Shown in pieces: positions 11,936 through 24,215 of a stretch of DNA of 64,000 bases (position 1 is its first letter; the number at the start of each line of letters is the position of its first letter). The position numbers were made by a program, and so were the translations under genes. This DNA comes from Sphagnum magellanicum (Eukaryota; Streptophyta; Sphagnopsida; Sphagnales; Sphagnaceae), in the NCBI GenBank assembly GCA_021904315.1, contig CM038923.1, forward strand, positions 7,446,038 through 7,510,037, in the 5' to 3' direction. The notes under the pieces were generated by a model that worked only from the letters and a program-made list of their open reading frames with translations, ran no database searches and was not told the origin of the DNA.

Positions 11936-13925
11936 CACTAGGAAAAAAACTTAATTTTATAATTGGGGTTTGAAACTACCTTTTAGTCACAAGTGACAAC
12001 TAAAATCCCCTTAATCATCTAAAACAAGATGCAAAGTCACATACAACATGATGTCATGATGACATCATCAATGAATAAATTAGCTTGAATATGTATGTAT
12101 ACAATTTCATCCACCATATATCTACCGCAATTGTATGTGCATTTGTGATTAATTATGTGACTATTTTGATGACATTCAAAATCACACCACATATTACTCC
12201 CTAGATGTGAAACATGGCAATATTAAATTACAAGTTATTTTCAATTTATCAAAATTAACAAGTTAATTAACCTTAATCCAATTTGTTGGTTTTTTAATTT
12301 AAATTATTTTAATTGTGTAGCCAAAAGTTGCCCACATTTTAGGTCAATTGCCATGTGGCACATTAATATATATATTTTAAAAATCAAATATATCTCAATC
12401 ATCTAACAAATGATGTTTTTGATTTGCACATGTGGCATTTCATTTTAGTGCCATGTGGTAATTAGTGAATATTGCAAATGATTTACTTACCTATCTATTT
12501 AGTCTAAACACCTCCCTACCTATCTAGGTTAGATATTTACTTAGGTATGTAGGTAAGCAAGTAACAAGGTATGTTAATTAGGGTAATAAATAAGCTAAAA
12601 GGTAAGTACATAAATATTTTATTATTATTTTGGGTCAAAGCTTTTTTGATTGGATCATCCCATATTGGTCATGTTTTTAAATTTGAAAATATAATAGCAA
12701 AAAAAATTTTATATATATATATACATAATTTCCAAGATGAGAATTGAAGACAAAACATGTGGGATAAATTTTGAAGTTGCAAACTAGTTTGTCACTAAAA
12801 AATTTAGTTGTAACTACTTGCAACCAAAAGGTTTATCCCATATGCTTCATTTTCATTTTTACCTTTGTAAAATGTAATCAACTAGGTAAGTGAATAATTA
12901 ACTAACTAGTTCATGAATTGATTAATTTAAAAACCTACCTACTTAACTAGTTGTAATTCATCAATAATTTTTTATAACATAATTATATAATTAACCAACC
13001 TATTATATTATTTAAAATAATAATTTATACATTATTATTATTATAATAAATAAAATATTAAATATAATTATTTATTTATTGTAATTAACTTAACTATTAA
13101 TTTTTATCCTAGTAGTTTTAGTATTATAAATTTGTAATTTTTATTTATTTTTAACTCAATAATAATTACTGTATAATACAATATTTAAAATTTAATGAAA
13201 TATGATGACTTAAATTTAAAATAATTATGTTGTAATAATAACTCAAATAAATAACTATTATTATCATTATTATCATTGAATTAGTATTTTAATTAGAAGG
13301 TAATTTAGCGAGGCTAGCTATATACTATTATTCATTTTTTTATTATGTCATTTGTTGTAGGTACTATTAAATATATTAATAAATATTTAATGATAATAAT
13401 AATAACAAAAAAAAAATTGTAAATATAATAAACCTTGGATAGCTTGTAATATCACCTTAAAATTTTTTTTATTCCAAAATGCAATTTCAATAATTTCAAG
13501 ATATACATATATACATTTATGTATGATTAATTATTGCCACCCTTACATATACCTTAATGTGAGGTTAATATATTTTATTAGTATTTCAAACCAAGCTCAA
13601 CTTAACCATTAAAACAACATTAATATATATTATAATCGATGTAGAATAAATAATGTATACGTAAGGCATACTATACATAACTTAATGTATACATAAGTAA
13701 TAATTACCATTTTTTTGTCACTTTTGCAACTAATGGGCCATATTAGGGCCTTCTAGGATGAAAATAATGCAAAAACTCATCCCATTGGAAGAACGAAGAA
13801 GCTAGTAGTTGTAACATCATCACAAATATGATCAAAAAATGTGCAACTTGATTTCTAGTTGCAATAATAGCCAATAATTAATCACATGTAGTCGTAAGTC
13901 ACATTTTGGCCTTTCCCTACTAGTG
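11936..13925. mobile_element. CACTA-like non-autonomous DNA transposon
   Basis: The left end begins CACTAGGAAAAAAACTT. The right end, read on the minus strand, begins CACTAGTAGGGAAAGGCC, so both ends carry the CACTA terminal motif with a partly shared inverted repeat. Flanking triplets are AAT and AAC, consistent with a 3-bp target duplication carrying one change. Subterminal zones repeat short GTCAC/GTGAC and GCAACTA/TAGTTGC words, as in CACTA (En/Spm) elements. The interior is extremely AT-rich (about 12950-13700) with no transposase. Confidence 0.55.
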
Positions 13926-16579
13926 AACCCCATTACTTGCTTTTCAATTTGTCGTTAGGGTCTTTTTGACAATTCTTGGATCTATAGGTTGTGGGTTTTT
14001 TTTTAAAAAAGTTGTAGAGTGTTGGGTAGGGGGAAATAGAAAGAAAAACAAGATCTTGGGTCTTGGGGAAATGGGTATTTGTAGTCACTCACCTTTTGCA
14101 ACATCAATGTTGATCACACCTTGAAATAAAATTGAATTACAAAGCTTTGAGCATTAAAAACCATTTTGCACTCCTTGAAACATACTTTGTGTTGTTTCAA
14201 AGATGGTAAAACTTCCTTGACATGAACTACATTGATCTATTTTATGGTGACAAGTGTCTTTTGTTCAAACATTTTAGGATTTGGGGTTCCATGGATCTAC
14301 ATTTTTCTTTAGAATTTGAGGTAGGCATGTTATTGATGGGGGTGGGGAAGGGGATGGAGTTGAAAGAACAAGTTATGTTACCTCTATTAATATAACAAAA
14401 CATATAGACAACATCTAAAGAGCATCTAAGTTTCAATTTTTAAATTTTCATTTCTAGAATTTTTGAAGTAGAAATAAACTTGCAAATAATATTGTTCATC
14501 AAATACATTTGCATCATTTTTTTCTTTTTTCCTACCCCCTTTTTTTTGGTACCCAAATTGTGATTTGTTTACTATATTTGGTTTTGCATTTTGTTTAGGG
14601 ATTTATGTTACGATGATGACCCAAATCAAGAACTTCATAGTGATCAACTGAAAGATTTGAATGTGTATGCATCAAAGGAAGGAGCCTATAAAAGTTACAT
14701 GGGCATTGAAGCATTTAAAAGAAGGACGAATAAAAGTTTTATACAACACAAACACTTACACATATTTTTATGTGCCATTTGGGTGGGTACATTTAATCCA
14801 ATATGTATTATGTAATCCAAGGTGCAATGTAAGTAAATTTAATGTTTCAATTGGTTTTGTGTTCCAACTTCTTTGGGTATGCAAATTTTGATGAATTTTT
14901 TTTTCTTTTTTATGACTTTCTAATTTGTTGTTATTGTACATTTATGTTGGTGTGCACAAGCTTCCTCTTCTTTTGCATTCAAAACAATATAATGATCATT
15001 AGTGGGAATTTTTCCAAATTAATGTAATTAATATTGAAATCATAAACCTCAAACAAAACATAGAATACCAAATTTAATTTTGATTGTTAGGGCTACAAAA
15101 ACATTGGTTATGAACATTAACTTATAGATTCTTACATTTGGTTTAACAAACGTGGAACATCCATTAAAAACACCCATGATTTCCAAAGCCTTGAAAGCAC
15201 AACACTAACAGTTGCACCACCATACCCACACCTATTTTTTCCTCTCAACCTTTTATGTCATTTTCAAAGTTAAGGATTTTGAAGGTGGTGTTTGTAGTTT
15301 TAAATAGTGTGTGTACCCAAATATAAGTTTAGATATATATGTTAAAGATGCTAGAAAACTACCAAAACTAATTACCCATACTAACAAAATTTCCTATTGC
15401 AAATTTGAATTGTAATTGCAAAAACTATGAATTTAACAAATTTACACTTGTGTTGGTCCAAGAAAATGAAGTGGTCAAAAGAACAAAACAATTAAGAACA
15501 TTCAACTTTTGCAACTTGTTTAGCAACATAAGACACTCAATTATTCATTAAATCCAACCATTTTCCTCATCTACCATAACACTCTTCTAATTAATGCAAC
15601 AATTAGTATGTCAATAGTAAGTCTCATTTTGTGATCAAAATTCAATGTTGCACATTGATTTGTAATGGTTCAAGAATATTAGATTCCCAAAGTGTGAATG
15701 TTAAACCATATTGGTCGTGATAATTTTGATTAAGTCATAACTAAAATGTATTATTCATTTCATGCCCATAATGTATGTATATCAATTTTAGTTCACAATC
15801 ATGAAAAAGATAGATAACCAAGTTAGAATTTGGTATCACAATTATGTGAAAATGCTCTATTGAAATTCTTGTGTTGGGGATGTCATAATTATTCTCCAAT
15901 CCTATAAGAAAAAAATTGTTGCCAACTAAGTAATTAGAGTTCCATTATGAAATCTCTAAAGATCCAAGTTCATTCTACTAGAGTTTAAAATGTAACATCC
16001 ATTTAGTAATCAACTCCTCCTTCAAAAAGTTGATGACTTGGAATATCCTATGTAAGTTGTTCATAACATTAGTTGAAAAATAAATATTTTCTTGTAGGGG
16101 TTTGATGCTTTTAGGAAGAGGTTATTCAAGTTGGGGGATTTGATTTTATTGGAATTGCCTTAGTCATGGAGGTTAAAAACACTATACTAAGAAAAACTTG
16201 ATACTTTTGAATCCCAATACTCGAAAAATTCAATTCATCAATTGGAATAGAAATCATGAATCTTGGACCTTACCTAATCACCTTACATTTCACTTTAAGA
16301 ACTTCTATTCTAAAATTGTTGTGTTTGTGTTTGTAAAGCAAAACAAGATTCCTTGAATTTGAGTTACTTTAGAATATACAATGCAAAATCCCAAGTTACA
16401 AAAGGTAGTATTATGAACTAAGGTTGATGATGATTGGTTACTAAATTAGGTTGTTGCTTTTTTTATTTGGTAATTTTACGATTCTTCATGTAATTAAAGT
16501 ATTACCATCAACTTGATAATTGATGGTTTTGTTCTTTACATCATCCAATGTTGTCATGCTCCAAGCCTATGTGTACTTA
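13926..16579. other. AT-rich intergenic, no gene seen
   Basis: Almost devoid of CG dinucleotides. Open frames near 14591-15027 are short, lack domains and overlap in different frames. Nothing else is supportable. Confidence 0.55.
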
Positions 16580-16947
16580 GAATAGTTTAGTTGTGCTTAA
16601 TATGTGACCTTCAAAAAATTTCTTACATCCAAGTATACTTATTTATTTATTTTCAACCCCACCCATAAAATTAAAATTGGGACTACAAATAAGTGAAAAA
16701 CTACTAATAACAACCCACTTGGACCAATCATTATGATTGGTGAATTAAAAATGAGTAGTAGTAAGATCACATTTATTATAATCATTTTTGGCAAATGTAA
16801 GTTTTGTTGTGTTTTTTACCCACCTCAATAAATTGTGCAAAAATGTAAGGTCAAAACCATTTTGGTAAACAAAACCAATATTTTTTTAAAAAATCATCCA
16901 ATTTTAATTTATAGGTTTACATACTAAACACCACTGGAGTTGTTTTA
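16580..16947. mobile_element. Decayed MITE (family 1, copy B)
   Basis: Aligns over its whole length with the MITE at 3152-3526. The shared parts are a left end GTGCTTAATATGTGACC, then TTACATCCAAGT, CAACCCCACCCATAAAA, ACTACTAATAACAA.CCAC, TTGGACCAATCATTATGAT, and a right end CATACTAAACACCACTGGAG. Most differences from copy A are C-to-T or G-to-A, the pattern left by deamination of methylated cytosine. The inverted repeats are now only partly complementary. Confidence 0.75.
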
Positions 16948-18009
16948 ATCAACTATGTATGTTTTGGTGTATGTTTTGGTGCACATTTATGGTTATTAAG
17001 AACCATAATGAGAAATATACCTTTGCATATGAGAGTATTATGAACAAGGTAAGAATTACAATTAGGAGGAACCAACAAAAACAACAATTAAAAAGTAGGA
17101 TATATAGTGCAAAAAGTTAAATTATACCATTTATTTGATTATAGTACATATTTAAATAGTTCCAAGTTTGAAGTGTGAAAGTTTCTTTGTTTGAAGGGTT
17201 AGTAGTTAAAAGCTCCATGTCCAATTATGCTTCAAAACAAATAAAGCCCATCATTGATTTAATTTTAAAATGATGCCTTACTCCCAGCCTTTTTTTCTAC
17301 TAGCAAATTGTAGCCTAAAAGCGACAAGCCCCAAGGCCCTACCAAATCCATTAAAGAAAATAAAGTCACAAACAAAATAAAATCACCAAGTTGCATCCAC
17401 TTTAGGGCTTTTGATAGCCAACATTATGATGAAAACAACTAAGCATTATTGACGTTTCACCACTCCTTTCCCATGAAGTGCTTTAAGACCTTTCTCTTCA
17501 TCATTAGGGTTGCACCACTTGAACTATCATATTTGGGAAATTTTGCCATCATCGTCCATTTAAAATTACTCCCTAACCTTAACTTCATATGGATATGAAG
17601 GAAGGGAGAACCTCTTAGAATTAAAAAAATCAATGGACTTTACACAGATAATTGGTGCACAATTAAAGTTCAAAAGACAATAATATTGGTTTAAAAAGAT
17701 AATAAGAATCTTTACATGAGAAATAGATGTTGAAAGATTTGAAAATCATTATACTAATAACATGTGGGGGGAGAGATTGAATTTCTTTTGTAAACTACTA
17801 CAACAATTCTAGGGCAAGGATTATAATTAATTCTTGTGGTCTTACTCTCTCTTAGGAAAGAAGCTCCCAAGGTCAAAAATTTGTGGGCCTAACAAAAACT
17901 TACCTCAAATATAAATATTTAAACCTTAACTTTAGACAACTTGGCACCCATTAAGATTGGATCTTATATGTGCAATCGCAAAAAGATTTTAAGATAGAGA
18001 ACCTAAAAG
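16948..18009. other. Intergenic; may include the degraded 5' part of the adjacent transposase relic
   Basis: No intact ORF. The sequence near 17940-18010 runs into the transposase relic and may hold its DNA-binding part, but reading frames are too broken to show this. A CACTA-like right-terminus motif, CTTTTTTTCTACTAG, occurs near 17289-17303 without an identifiable partner. Confidence 0.4.
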
Positions 18010-18740
18010 CAAAGTGAAAAAGTTCTTAAGTTTTCCTATGGATGGGTATATGGTTTCAAAAAGGGATTTGGTTATAAAGGCTACACAAGACAAGGGGAGG
18101 CAACCTTTGTAAGTAATTTTAAGAGGTTGACAAATGGTTATAATATGCGAGCAAGTCTCTCAATATGCTCCAATTGATGTTCTTATCATGGATGCAAAGG
18201 TTAAACATCAATAGATATGAGCCAAAGAATACTTATCAATTTGGCCCCATGTTTTCACACTTAGGAATATCACACACCTCTCAAACCTAAGCATTATGTG
18301 ACTTGTGAACATGAAGGCTTGGATGATTATAATATTGTTCATGAAATTTTTTGTTGGATTTTGAAAGATGTATGTACATTGTTGGGAAGGAGAAGGTATT
18401 CTTGCTTTTACGAAATGTTTTTGGTCATAAGGTGGTCAATCTTTTGATAAACCAATTGCATATCACAACCATTGTTATGCTTCCTCTAAACACAACAAGC
18501 AAGTGACAACTTATGGATGCTAGGTTCATCAAGGCTTTTAAAGCACATTCCAAAAAACTCTTGATCCATCACTAGATTGACAACTTGATGGATAAATAGA
18601 TCTCTTTAGTGGATAAGTTTTAGGTTGCACTTATTGTTGAAATAGATGGGGCATTCACATAACTTGTGATGCTATTAGAGATTGTTGGAGGCATTATGCT
18701 CTCCACAATTTGCCAAATCTTGACATTGGCAGCTTGTAAG
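18010..18740 (+). pseudogene. Broken Tigger/pogo-type (DDE_1) transposase
   Basis: Three conserved blocks appear in shifting frames. The first, at 18031-18108, reads FSYGWVYGFKKGFGYKGYTR followed by QGEA, matching the family's FS.GWL..FK.R.GI....GEA helix-turn-helix region. The second, at about 18436-18573, reads MLPLNTTSK, stop, QLMDARFIKAFKAHSK, matching the LPPNTTS.LQPLD.G.I..FK..Y block. The third, at 18668-18736, reads DAIRDCWRHYALHNLP, matching the C-terminal AI..CWR segment. Stops and frameshifts interrupt all parts. At the usual LLxDN catalytic aspartate the frame reads LLINQ, so the active site is lost. It is a dead relic of a Tc1/mariner-superfamily element. Family identity is recalled from motif knowledge. 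Confidence 0.7.
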
Positions 18741-20088
18741 GATTAGATTTTCATGTTAAACTTGAAGAAAGTGGTAGATTATGGCAACTATTTGTAGAAT
18801 TCTATTTCATTCATAACATGGAGGTTCCAACCGTGGATGCATTACAATTTATTGAGTTTGAAACACAATTTGAACCTGTTGACAAAAAGATTGCAAACAT
18901 CAATATCATGAATGAAGACAAAAAACTCGTCATAAAGGATTGAAGAACAAGATGACAAAGAAATAGTATTGCCATGGTAGCCCACACTTCAATTTTATGA
19001 AATAAAAGTTGCCATCAATGTTCTACATTGATACCTAGCACAACACAAAGTAATGATGTTAACAAATCCCTTGCACAATGTTTATCAATTTATAAGGAAG
19101 TGATTTCAATGAAGCATTCTAGTTCTTAATAGGGAAATATTTTTTCATATTATCAATCGTCTGAATAGTAAATGTTATCTTTCATCGACATAACTTGGTT
19201 TATTTTCTGAATTTAATTGGAGTGTATGGTTTCATGTTGTTCATCACATAGTCGTATAATTCTAGTCATCATGTAAGTATGTTTATGCCATTGATTAAAA
19301 TAACTGTATCTTTCAAGCTTAGCTATGTCACTCCTCTCCTCTACCCACCTACATGCTCCTTACATAAAAAGGCCAAACACAATTATGATTATTTTTCAAA
19401 TACCCTTTCAAAACCTCCACCTCCTAGAATGTAGCCTTATCGATATCAGTCCAGGCATGAATGTCGCCTTATTGATATCAGTCCAGGCATGTTCTTTCTG
19501 TCTCTCCTCAACACCGTTCCTATTTTACACAAAGAGAGATACAATCAACGTTTCTAGCAAATGGGTTGTGAGAAATTATCAGATATAGGCAAAGACAGAG
19601 ATGCCGACACAACCGTGTCCATACCTTTCCTGTCACCATGATATCCTGAACTGCTCGGTTCAATTAGAAGTAAAGGTTTACTCCTGTGAGGGAAAACGTA
19701 ATTCTAGCATTCATCTATACAGGCTTTCTGTAAGAACGAAAGTGTTATAGAACATAAAAGATTTTGTGGTAAAACTCAGAAGTCTCTCAGCAACATGAGG
19801 TTTTGCTATGACTGCCTAAATTGGGCAACACAAGCAAATGTTGAGAGGGAAAGAAGAGGGCAGAATCTATAATATATACTCAGCTCTCCTAACCTCCAAA
19901 CAATAACCAGCCTTGACAGACTGAGGGATTCTAAGTATACAGGATTACTGATTCTGCTGCTGTCATTTAGACCACCTCGGAAACCCAGGGTATCTGTGAA
20001 AACTATATATGGGAGTGATATGATTCAACTCCCTACACTCAAAGAATACCACACAGCAACATCAGGTCAGGGCAAATGGATACTGCCT
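18741..20088. other. Tail of the transposase relic and 3' region of the BAG gene
   Basis: A 31-bp unit containing GATATCAGTCCAGGCATG is duplicated in tandem at about 19433-19493. The 3' UTR of the BAG gene, transcribed from the minus strand, lies somewhere in 19300-20088. CG content and complexity rise here compared with the region to the left. No independent gene is seen. Confidence 0.45.
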
Positions 20089-22341
20089 TCACCCAAACAT
20101 TTCCCAATTGGCATTGACAGTGGCAGAGGAGGCAGGAGGAACGGCAAGGCTGCCCATGCCGCCATCAAAAGTCTCCCACTGAGTGGTTACTACCACTTGA
20201 TTCTCTTTTGGTGGTGGCTTCATCAGTGCTGCTCTCAATCTGTCTACTGCCTCCACTAGTCCTTGGACCCTCTTCACCTGCACAAGTGGGGGAAGTATCT
20301 GGAATTATCAAACGAGCAGCACATGGGACACAGATCTCCCAAAAATAGTAGTGTAACCATCAGCAAAGGCCAACAATAGCTCATAAGCCCAGCAAGGTCA
20401 TTGTCAGAAGGAGAGCATTTGCTACCTAGTGGTGAAGGTGGGGTTCTCTATCTGTTCTGGTTGAGCTCTCTGGTGTAAGATAATTTCAGTTTGTCAGCAA
20501 TTCTTGAGAAATTCGAAATGCCTTACAATGGGGATATGAAATTGGTTTGCCATGCCAATACCATCTTGAAGTTATGACATATTTGGAATTCAAATCCAGA
20601 TCTCCTGCAAGAGAACTCTCAGATATGCTTCTACTAGGCCACAAATGGTTGCAAACTCCTACTGACATGGACCCCAAACACCATCAAATTTTCAAATTCA
20701 CACTGGAAGTCAATAATGTGAATAGGTAATGGAAATGCTGGAGGGAGAGAGAACAATGGGTTTCCAGTTCCTTCCTTGTTTTTGCTTTTGGAACAAACTG
20801 TAAAGAAATGCAGTAGCAGTGAGCATATATGCTGTGGTACCTCTGTTTTTCTCAGAATCATGACCTCCCCCATTGCCTCAACCCCATCAAGTCTGAGCAA
20901 CTTCTGCATCAGGTCTTCATTCAAGCGGCGCAACTCACTCACTGAAATCCCATCTCCACTGTTAAATGATCCTTCAGAAGTTGAGACCTACCATCATCAA
21001 CAATGGATTAGACCACCTCATGTCATAACTTGCATTGACTAAGTATACCAGAAATGTGCTATTTTCTGAGGCTGAGAAGTAGTGTCATTACTCAAGTTCA
21101 AAGTTGATAACACCCAAAATGGAAATGTATCAGAAAGAGGACAACATTATGAGATGAAAAACAGATCTTGCCATTGTCATCATTGAGACAGGGACAATTT
21201 TGCAACTCTTCAGGACTTATGCAGATCTGAGGAAAAAAAAACCATATGCAGCAGAAGTGGGGAACACTCAAACCTGTTCTGCCAGCTTGTCCACCTCTGC
21301 TTGAATGCTTGTTACAATCTGATAAGAGCGTGAAATTTGCTCTTGCTTGTACTGCTCCTGAACCTTTCGCTCCCGAGCAGCAGGATCTTCCATGAGAATG
21401 AGCTTTGCTTTGTCTTTCACACCTGCCATGTGCAGTGCTTCTGAATCTTCTTTCTCAATTCCTTTGAACAGTAATCGCTGCTCCTTTGGAGTCAGCCCAG
21501 TAACTGACACAAGCAACTTCTTCACATCCCCTGCATGCATCCACACATCCAAACCTCACTCGTTAGCTCCAAATATCCTCGCTTTTGGACATGACAAAGC
21601 TGATCTCCTCCTATCCATCATTGGATTCCGACAACATGCGAACTTCCTGTGCAAAAACAATCCGTTTCCATCACGTGCCTGCACTAGTAAATTTAACCTT
21701 TCATCAAGGATCGATTGACGCCACTGCACCTATGCCTCCTGCGCAGAATGTCGCAGAGACATGCCACACGACATCCGCTATGTATGTATGTATGACTGTA
21801 TCCGACGAGCAGACTGTCTTCTACAGGAGCAAACAAATGTCGACAATAATAATAAGAATAAGATCGTCCGTCTATCCTAAGACAAAAACAACAATCAGGT
21901 GTGCAGCAACGAACCGAAGCTTGCAAATGCAGGCGCAGTAATGTCATGAGAGATGAGGCCGAAGGAGACTTTGATCTTGACGAGAGGACCGAACGCGGTG
22001 CCGGCATCTGGTACGTCACGTCTCTGCACCAACATCCCACCGGGACGCATCTCCCACTCGATAGGCGCAGCATCTTGCGGCTGCCGCTGCTGCTGTTCCA
22101 CAACAACAGCAGTACTACCTTTCTGCAGCGCTCCTTTACTACTACTCGATCTTTTCAAACTCTTCTCCCACAATCCTGATCCGAACTGCTGCTGCTGCTG
22201 CCTTCTACTTGTAGCCAACTGAATCCCGTTATCATCCTCATTATTAATCCCCGCATATCCTCCTCCACCTCCGCCGCCTCCATTTCTTTCTTTCTTCCAC
22301 CCTTCCTGCACCTTCCTTCCTTTCTTGTGAGAGAAAAACAT
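20089..22341 (-). CDS. BAG-family molecular chaperone regulator (BAG1-4 type)
   Basis: Four exons give a 339-aa protein with GT-AG introns in matching phase: 22341-21915, 21530-21274, 20987-20841 and 20277-20089 (TGA). The N-terminus (1-95) is low-complexity, with poly-Gly 21-28 and Gln/Ser runs. Then comes the plant BAG signature EWEMRPGGMLVQRRD (95-109). A ubiquitin-like domain follows (about 119-194: VKIKVSFGLISHDITAPAFA, SFGDVKKLL, GVKDKAKLILMEDP). The BAG domain (about 205-295) carries LMQKLLRLDGVEAMGE. The tail has PPPKENQVVVTTQWETFDGG. Exon 1 splices through ASF/GDVKKLL, which restores the family's ASFG-(E/D)-(L/V)KK motif. BAG domains bind the Hsp70 ATPase domain and speed nucleotide release, and the Ubl can link clients to the proteasome. 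The location is probably cytosolic, as there is no transit or signal peptide. Length and architecture are normal for Arabidopsis BAG1-4. Confidence 0.93.
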
Positions 22342-22416
22342 GATCTCTCTCTAAGGTGTTTCGATATGCTCTCATCACGACCACGACGACAACATTATTC
22401 CGTTCAATTACACACA

Positions 22417-22455
<39 letters not shown>

Positions 22456-22740
22456 ACAAAATTCCTTGCGCCACACACAAACACAACAACTGCACACAAA
22501 TCCGACGAGAGAGAGAGAGGAGCGAGAGAGAGAGAGCGCAAAACAACAAAAAGAAAACCAAAAGCGCACAAAACTGTCATAAAACTTTATGGAATGCAGA
22601 GCACTCGCTGAGTCTTCACTGATTTTCTCGTCCAGAGGAAAGAGGGGGACGGAGAAGGGGTGGAGAGGGCCGGGGGGGGGGGGGCGGGGGGGAGGGAGAG
22701 GAGGGGAGTGTGCACCGTGTAGGTAGAGGGGGACATGGGA
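22342..22740 (-). promoter_or_regulatory. Leader and promoter region of the BAG gene
   Basis: Contains a (CA)n microsatellite at about 22412-22450, a GA-rich block at about 22506-22542 and a G-rich tract at 22672-22707 (13 Gs, C, 7 Gs, then GA-rich). On the transcribed strand these are GT-, CT- and C-rich. The CT-rich stretch fits a plant 5' leader. No TATA box can be assigned with confidence. Confidence 0.4.
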
Positions 22741-23441
22741 ACTGAATTATTTGGGTTTTTTCTTTGTTTCTTTCAAAGGCTCATTTTCTTCATTTATATG
22801 CCTTTCTCGCCCTTTATCTTTAAAGACCTTAAGGAAGGAAGGAAGGAAGGAAGTTTGGATGGATGGATGGATGGATTTTATTTTTTTCATTTGGTCCCCG
22901 TATTTTGGAGGAATGTTGAAATATTTTTTATAAAAAATAAATTTGGTCCCTACATTTGGAGGAATTTTGGATGTAGTTTTCATTTCGGTCTCCACATAAT
23001 GCACCGCCAGAAAATTCCTAAGTGTATTTATTTCCCAGGGTACAATGTTTTCATTAATATTGAAGGGAAATTATGTCCGAGGTGTAAGATCTATCCCACT
23101 TGTAAACAACCTTTGAGAATTTAGCCTTTGTTATTTGAGCGACTTCATTGGATGTAATTTTTGGCCCCCCAAGTAAGGGCGGGGCAATTTCAAGTAACAT
23201 CCATTTGTTTGTCGTATGTTATTTCTTCGGTTGTTCTCGAGGCATATTGCCCTTAAAGCAACACCTTTCATTATACTTAATGAGTAGGTGGTGTAAGCAA
23301 AGCTCCTCTTCGTACACCTTGTGATCTTCGAATGTTTAAGTTAATGATAACGTTCACCTCATGCTTTATGATGGATAAAGCCCATGGGGTAGGGACATGG
23401 ACATTCCCAAAACACTAGACCGAACCCCCGCCTAACTCCTT
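22741..23441. other. Intergenic with short repeats of a TTTGGTCCC motif
   Basis: A GGAA/GGAT microsatellite lies at 22832-22876. A degenerate repeat with TTTTCATTTGGTCCCCGTAT and TTTGGAGGAA occurs around 22887, 22950 and 22978, and again near 23674. Open frames here have no domains. Confidence 0.5.
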
Positions 23442-23587
23442 AGAGTTATCTGTAAAGTCACCCTGTTTTCACCCTGTCTTTGGGCCTGCATTCACCCCCT
23501 ATCCCCGGGGCTCTTTGAGTGGTATTCACAAAGTAAGGAACTGGCCATTCTCGCCCCCTAATCGTGAGACTTTACAGATAACGCTCT
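23442..23587. mobile_element. Short MITE-like element with inverted ends (repeat family 2)
   Basis: Begins AGAGTTATCTGTAAAGTCA and ends GACTTTACAGATAACGCTCT, which are inverted repeats with a 1-bp insertion. Internal segments CTTTGGGCCTGCATTCACCC and GGAACTGGCCATTCTCGCCC also occur, further apart, at about 50170 and 50469. This copy therefore looks like an internally deleted version of the 50.1-50.5 kb copy. Confidence 0.65.
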
Positions 23588-23830
23588 TGTCATAATCCCC
23601 TTGTTTTTAAGAATGCCCCAACCCTTGGGCCTTTAAACCCTACAACACATTTTGAGCAATGTTGGATGTAGTTTTTTTCATTTGGTCTCACATTTTGAGG
23701 AACATTAGTGTAGGGCAAAAGTCTCGGGCGAAGGGCGTACTAAAAATAAAGGGCCTAGGATGGGGTAATAAGTGAGTCTGACCTTGCATTTTGGGAATGT
23801 CCCTCAACCCATCGGCTTTCTCCTTTGTAA

Positions 23831-24158
23831 ATCATGAGGCAAAACCATATCATAAACTTAAACATATGTAGATCATGAGGCAAAACCATATCATAAGCTT
23901 AAACATATGTAGATCATGAGGCAAAACCATATCATAAACTTAAACATATGTAGATCATGAGGCAAAACCATATCATAAGCTTAAACATATGTAGATCATG
24001 AGGCAAAACCATATCATAAACTTAAACATATGTAGATCATGAGGCAAAACCATATCATAAGCTTAAACATATGTAGATCATGAGGCAAAACCATATCATA
24101 AACTTAAACATATGTAGATCATCAGGCAAAACCATATCATAAACTTAAACATATGTAG
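23831..24158. repeat. Tandem array of a 41-bp unit, 8 copies, with dimeric order
   Basis: The unit is ATCATGAGGCAAAACCATAT then CATAAACTTAAACATATGTAG. Eight near-identical copies run head to tail. One site alternates A,G,A,G,A,G,A,A along the array, and the G form makes a HindIII site (AAGCTT), so the array is built from 82-bp dimers. Degenerate partial copies continue to about 24215, where the flank changes to GGCGTAACATGGT. Near-identity shows recent amplification. Confidence 0.95.
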
Positions 24159-24215
24159 ATCATCAGGCGTAACATGGTAGCCGTTCATTCTAGGTATCAT
24201 AAACATATGTAGATC

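Noticed and set aside
14591-15027. Three overlapping ORFs of 60-76 codons
   Set aside because: No domain, low complexity, AT-rich codons and mutual overlap in different frames. No splice signals link them.
23831-24158. CRISPR-like array
   Set aside because: The units are contiguous with no unique spacers and the context is a plant nuclear genome. It is a tandem satellite.
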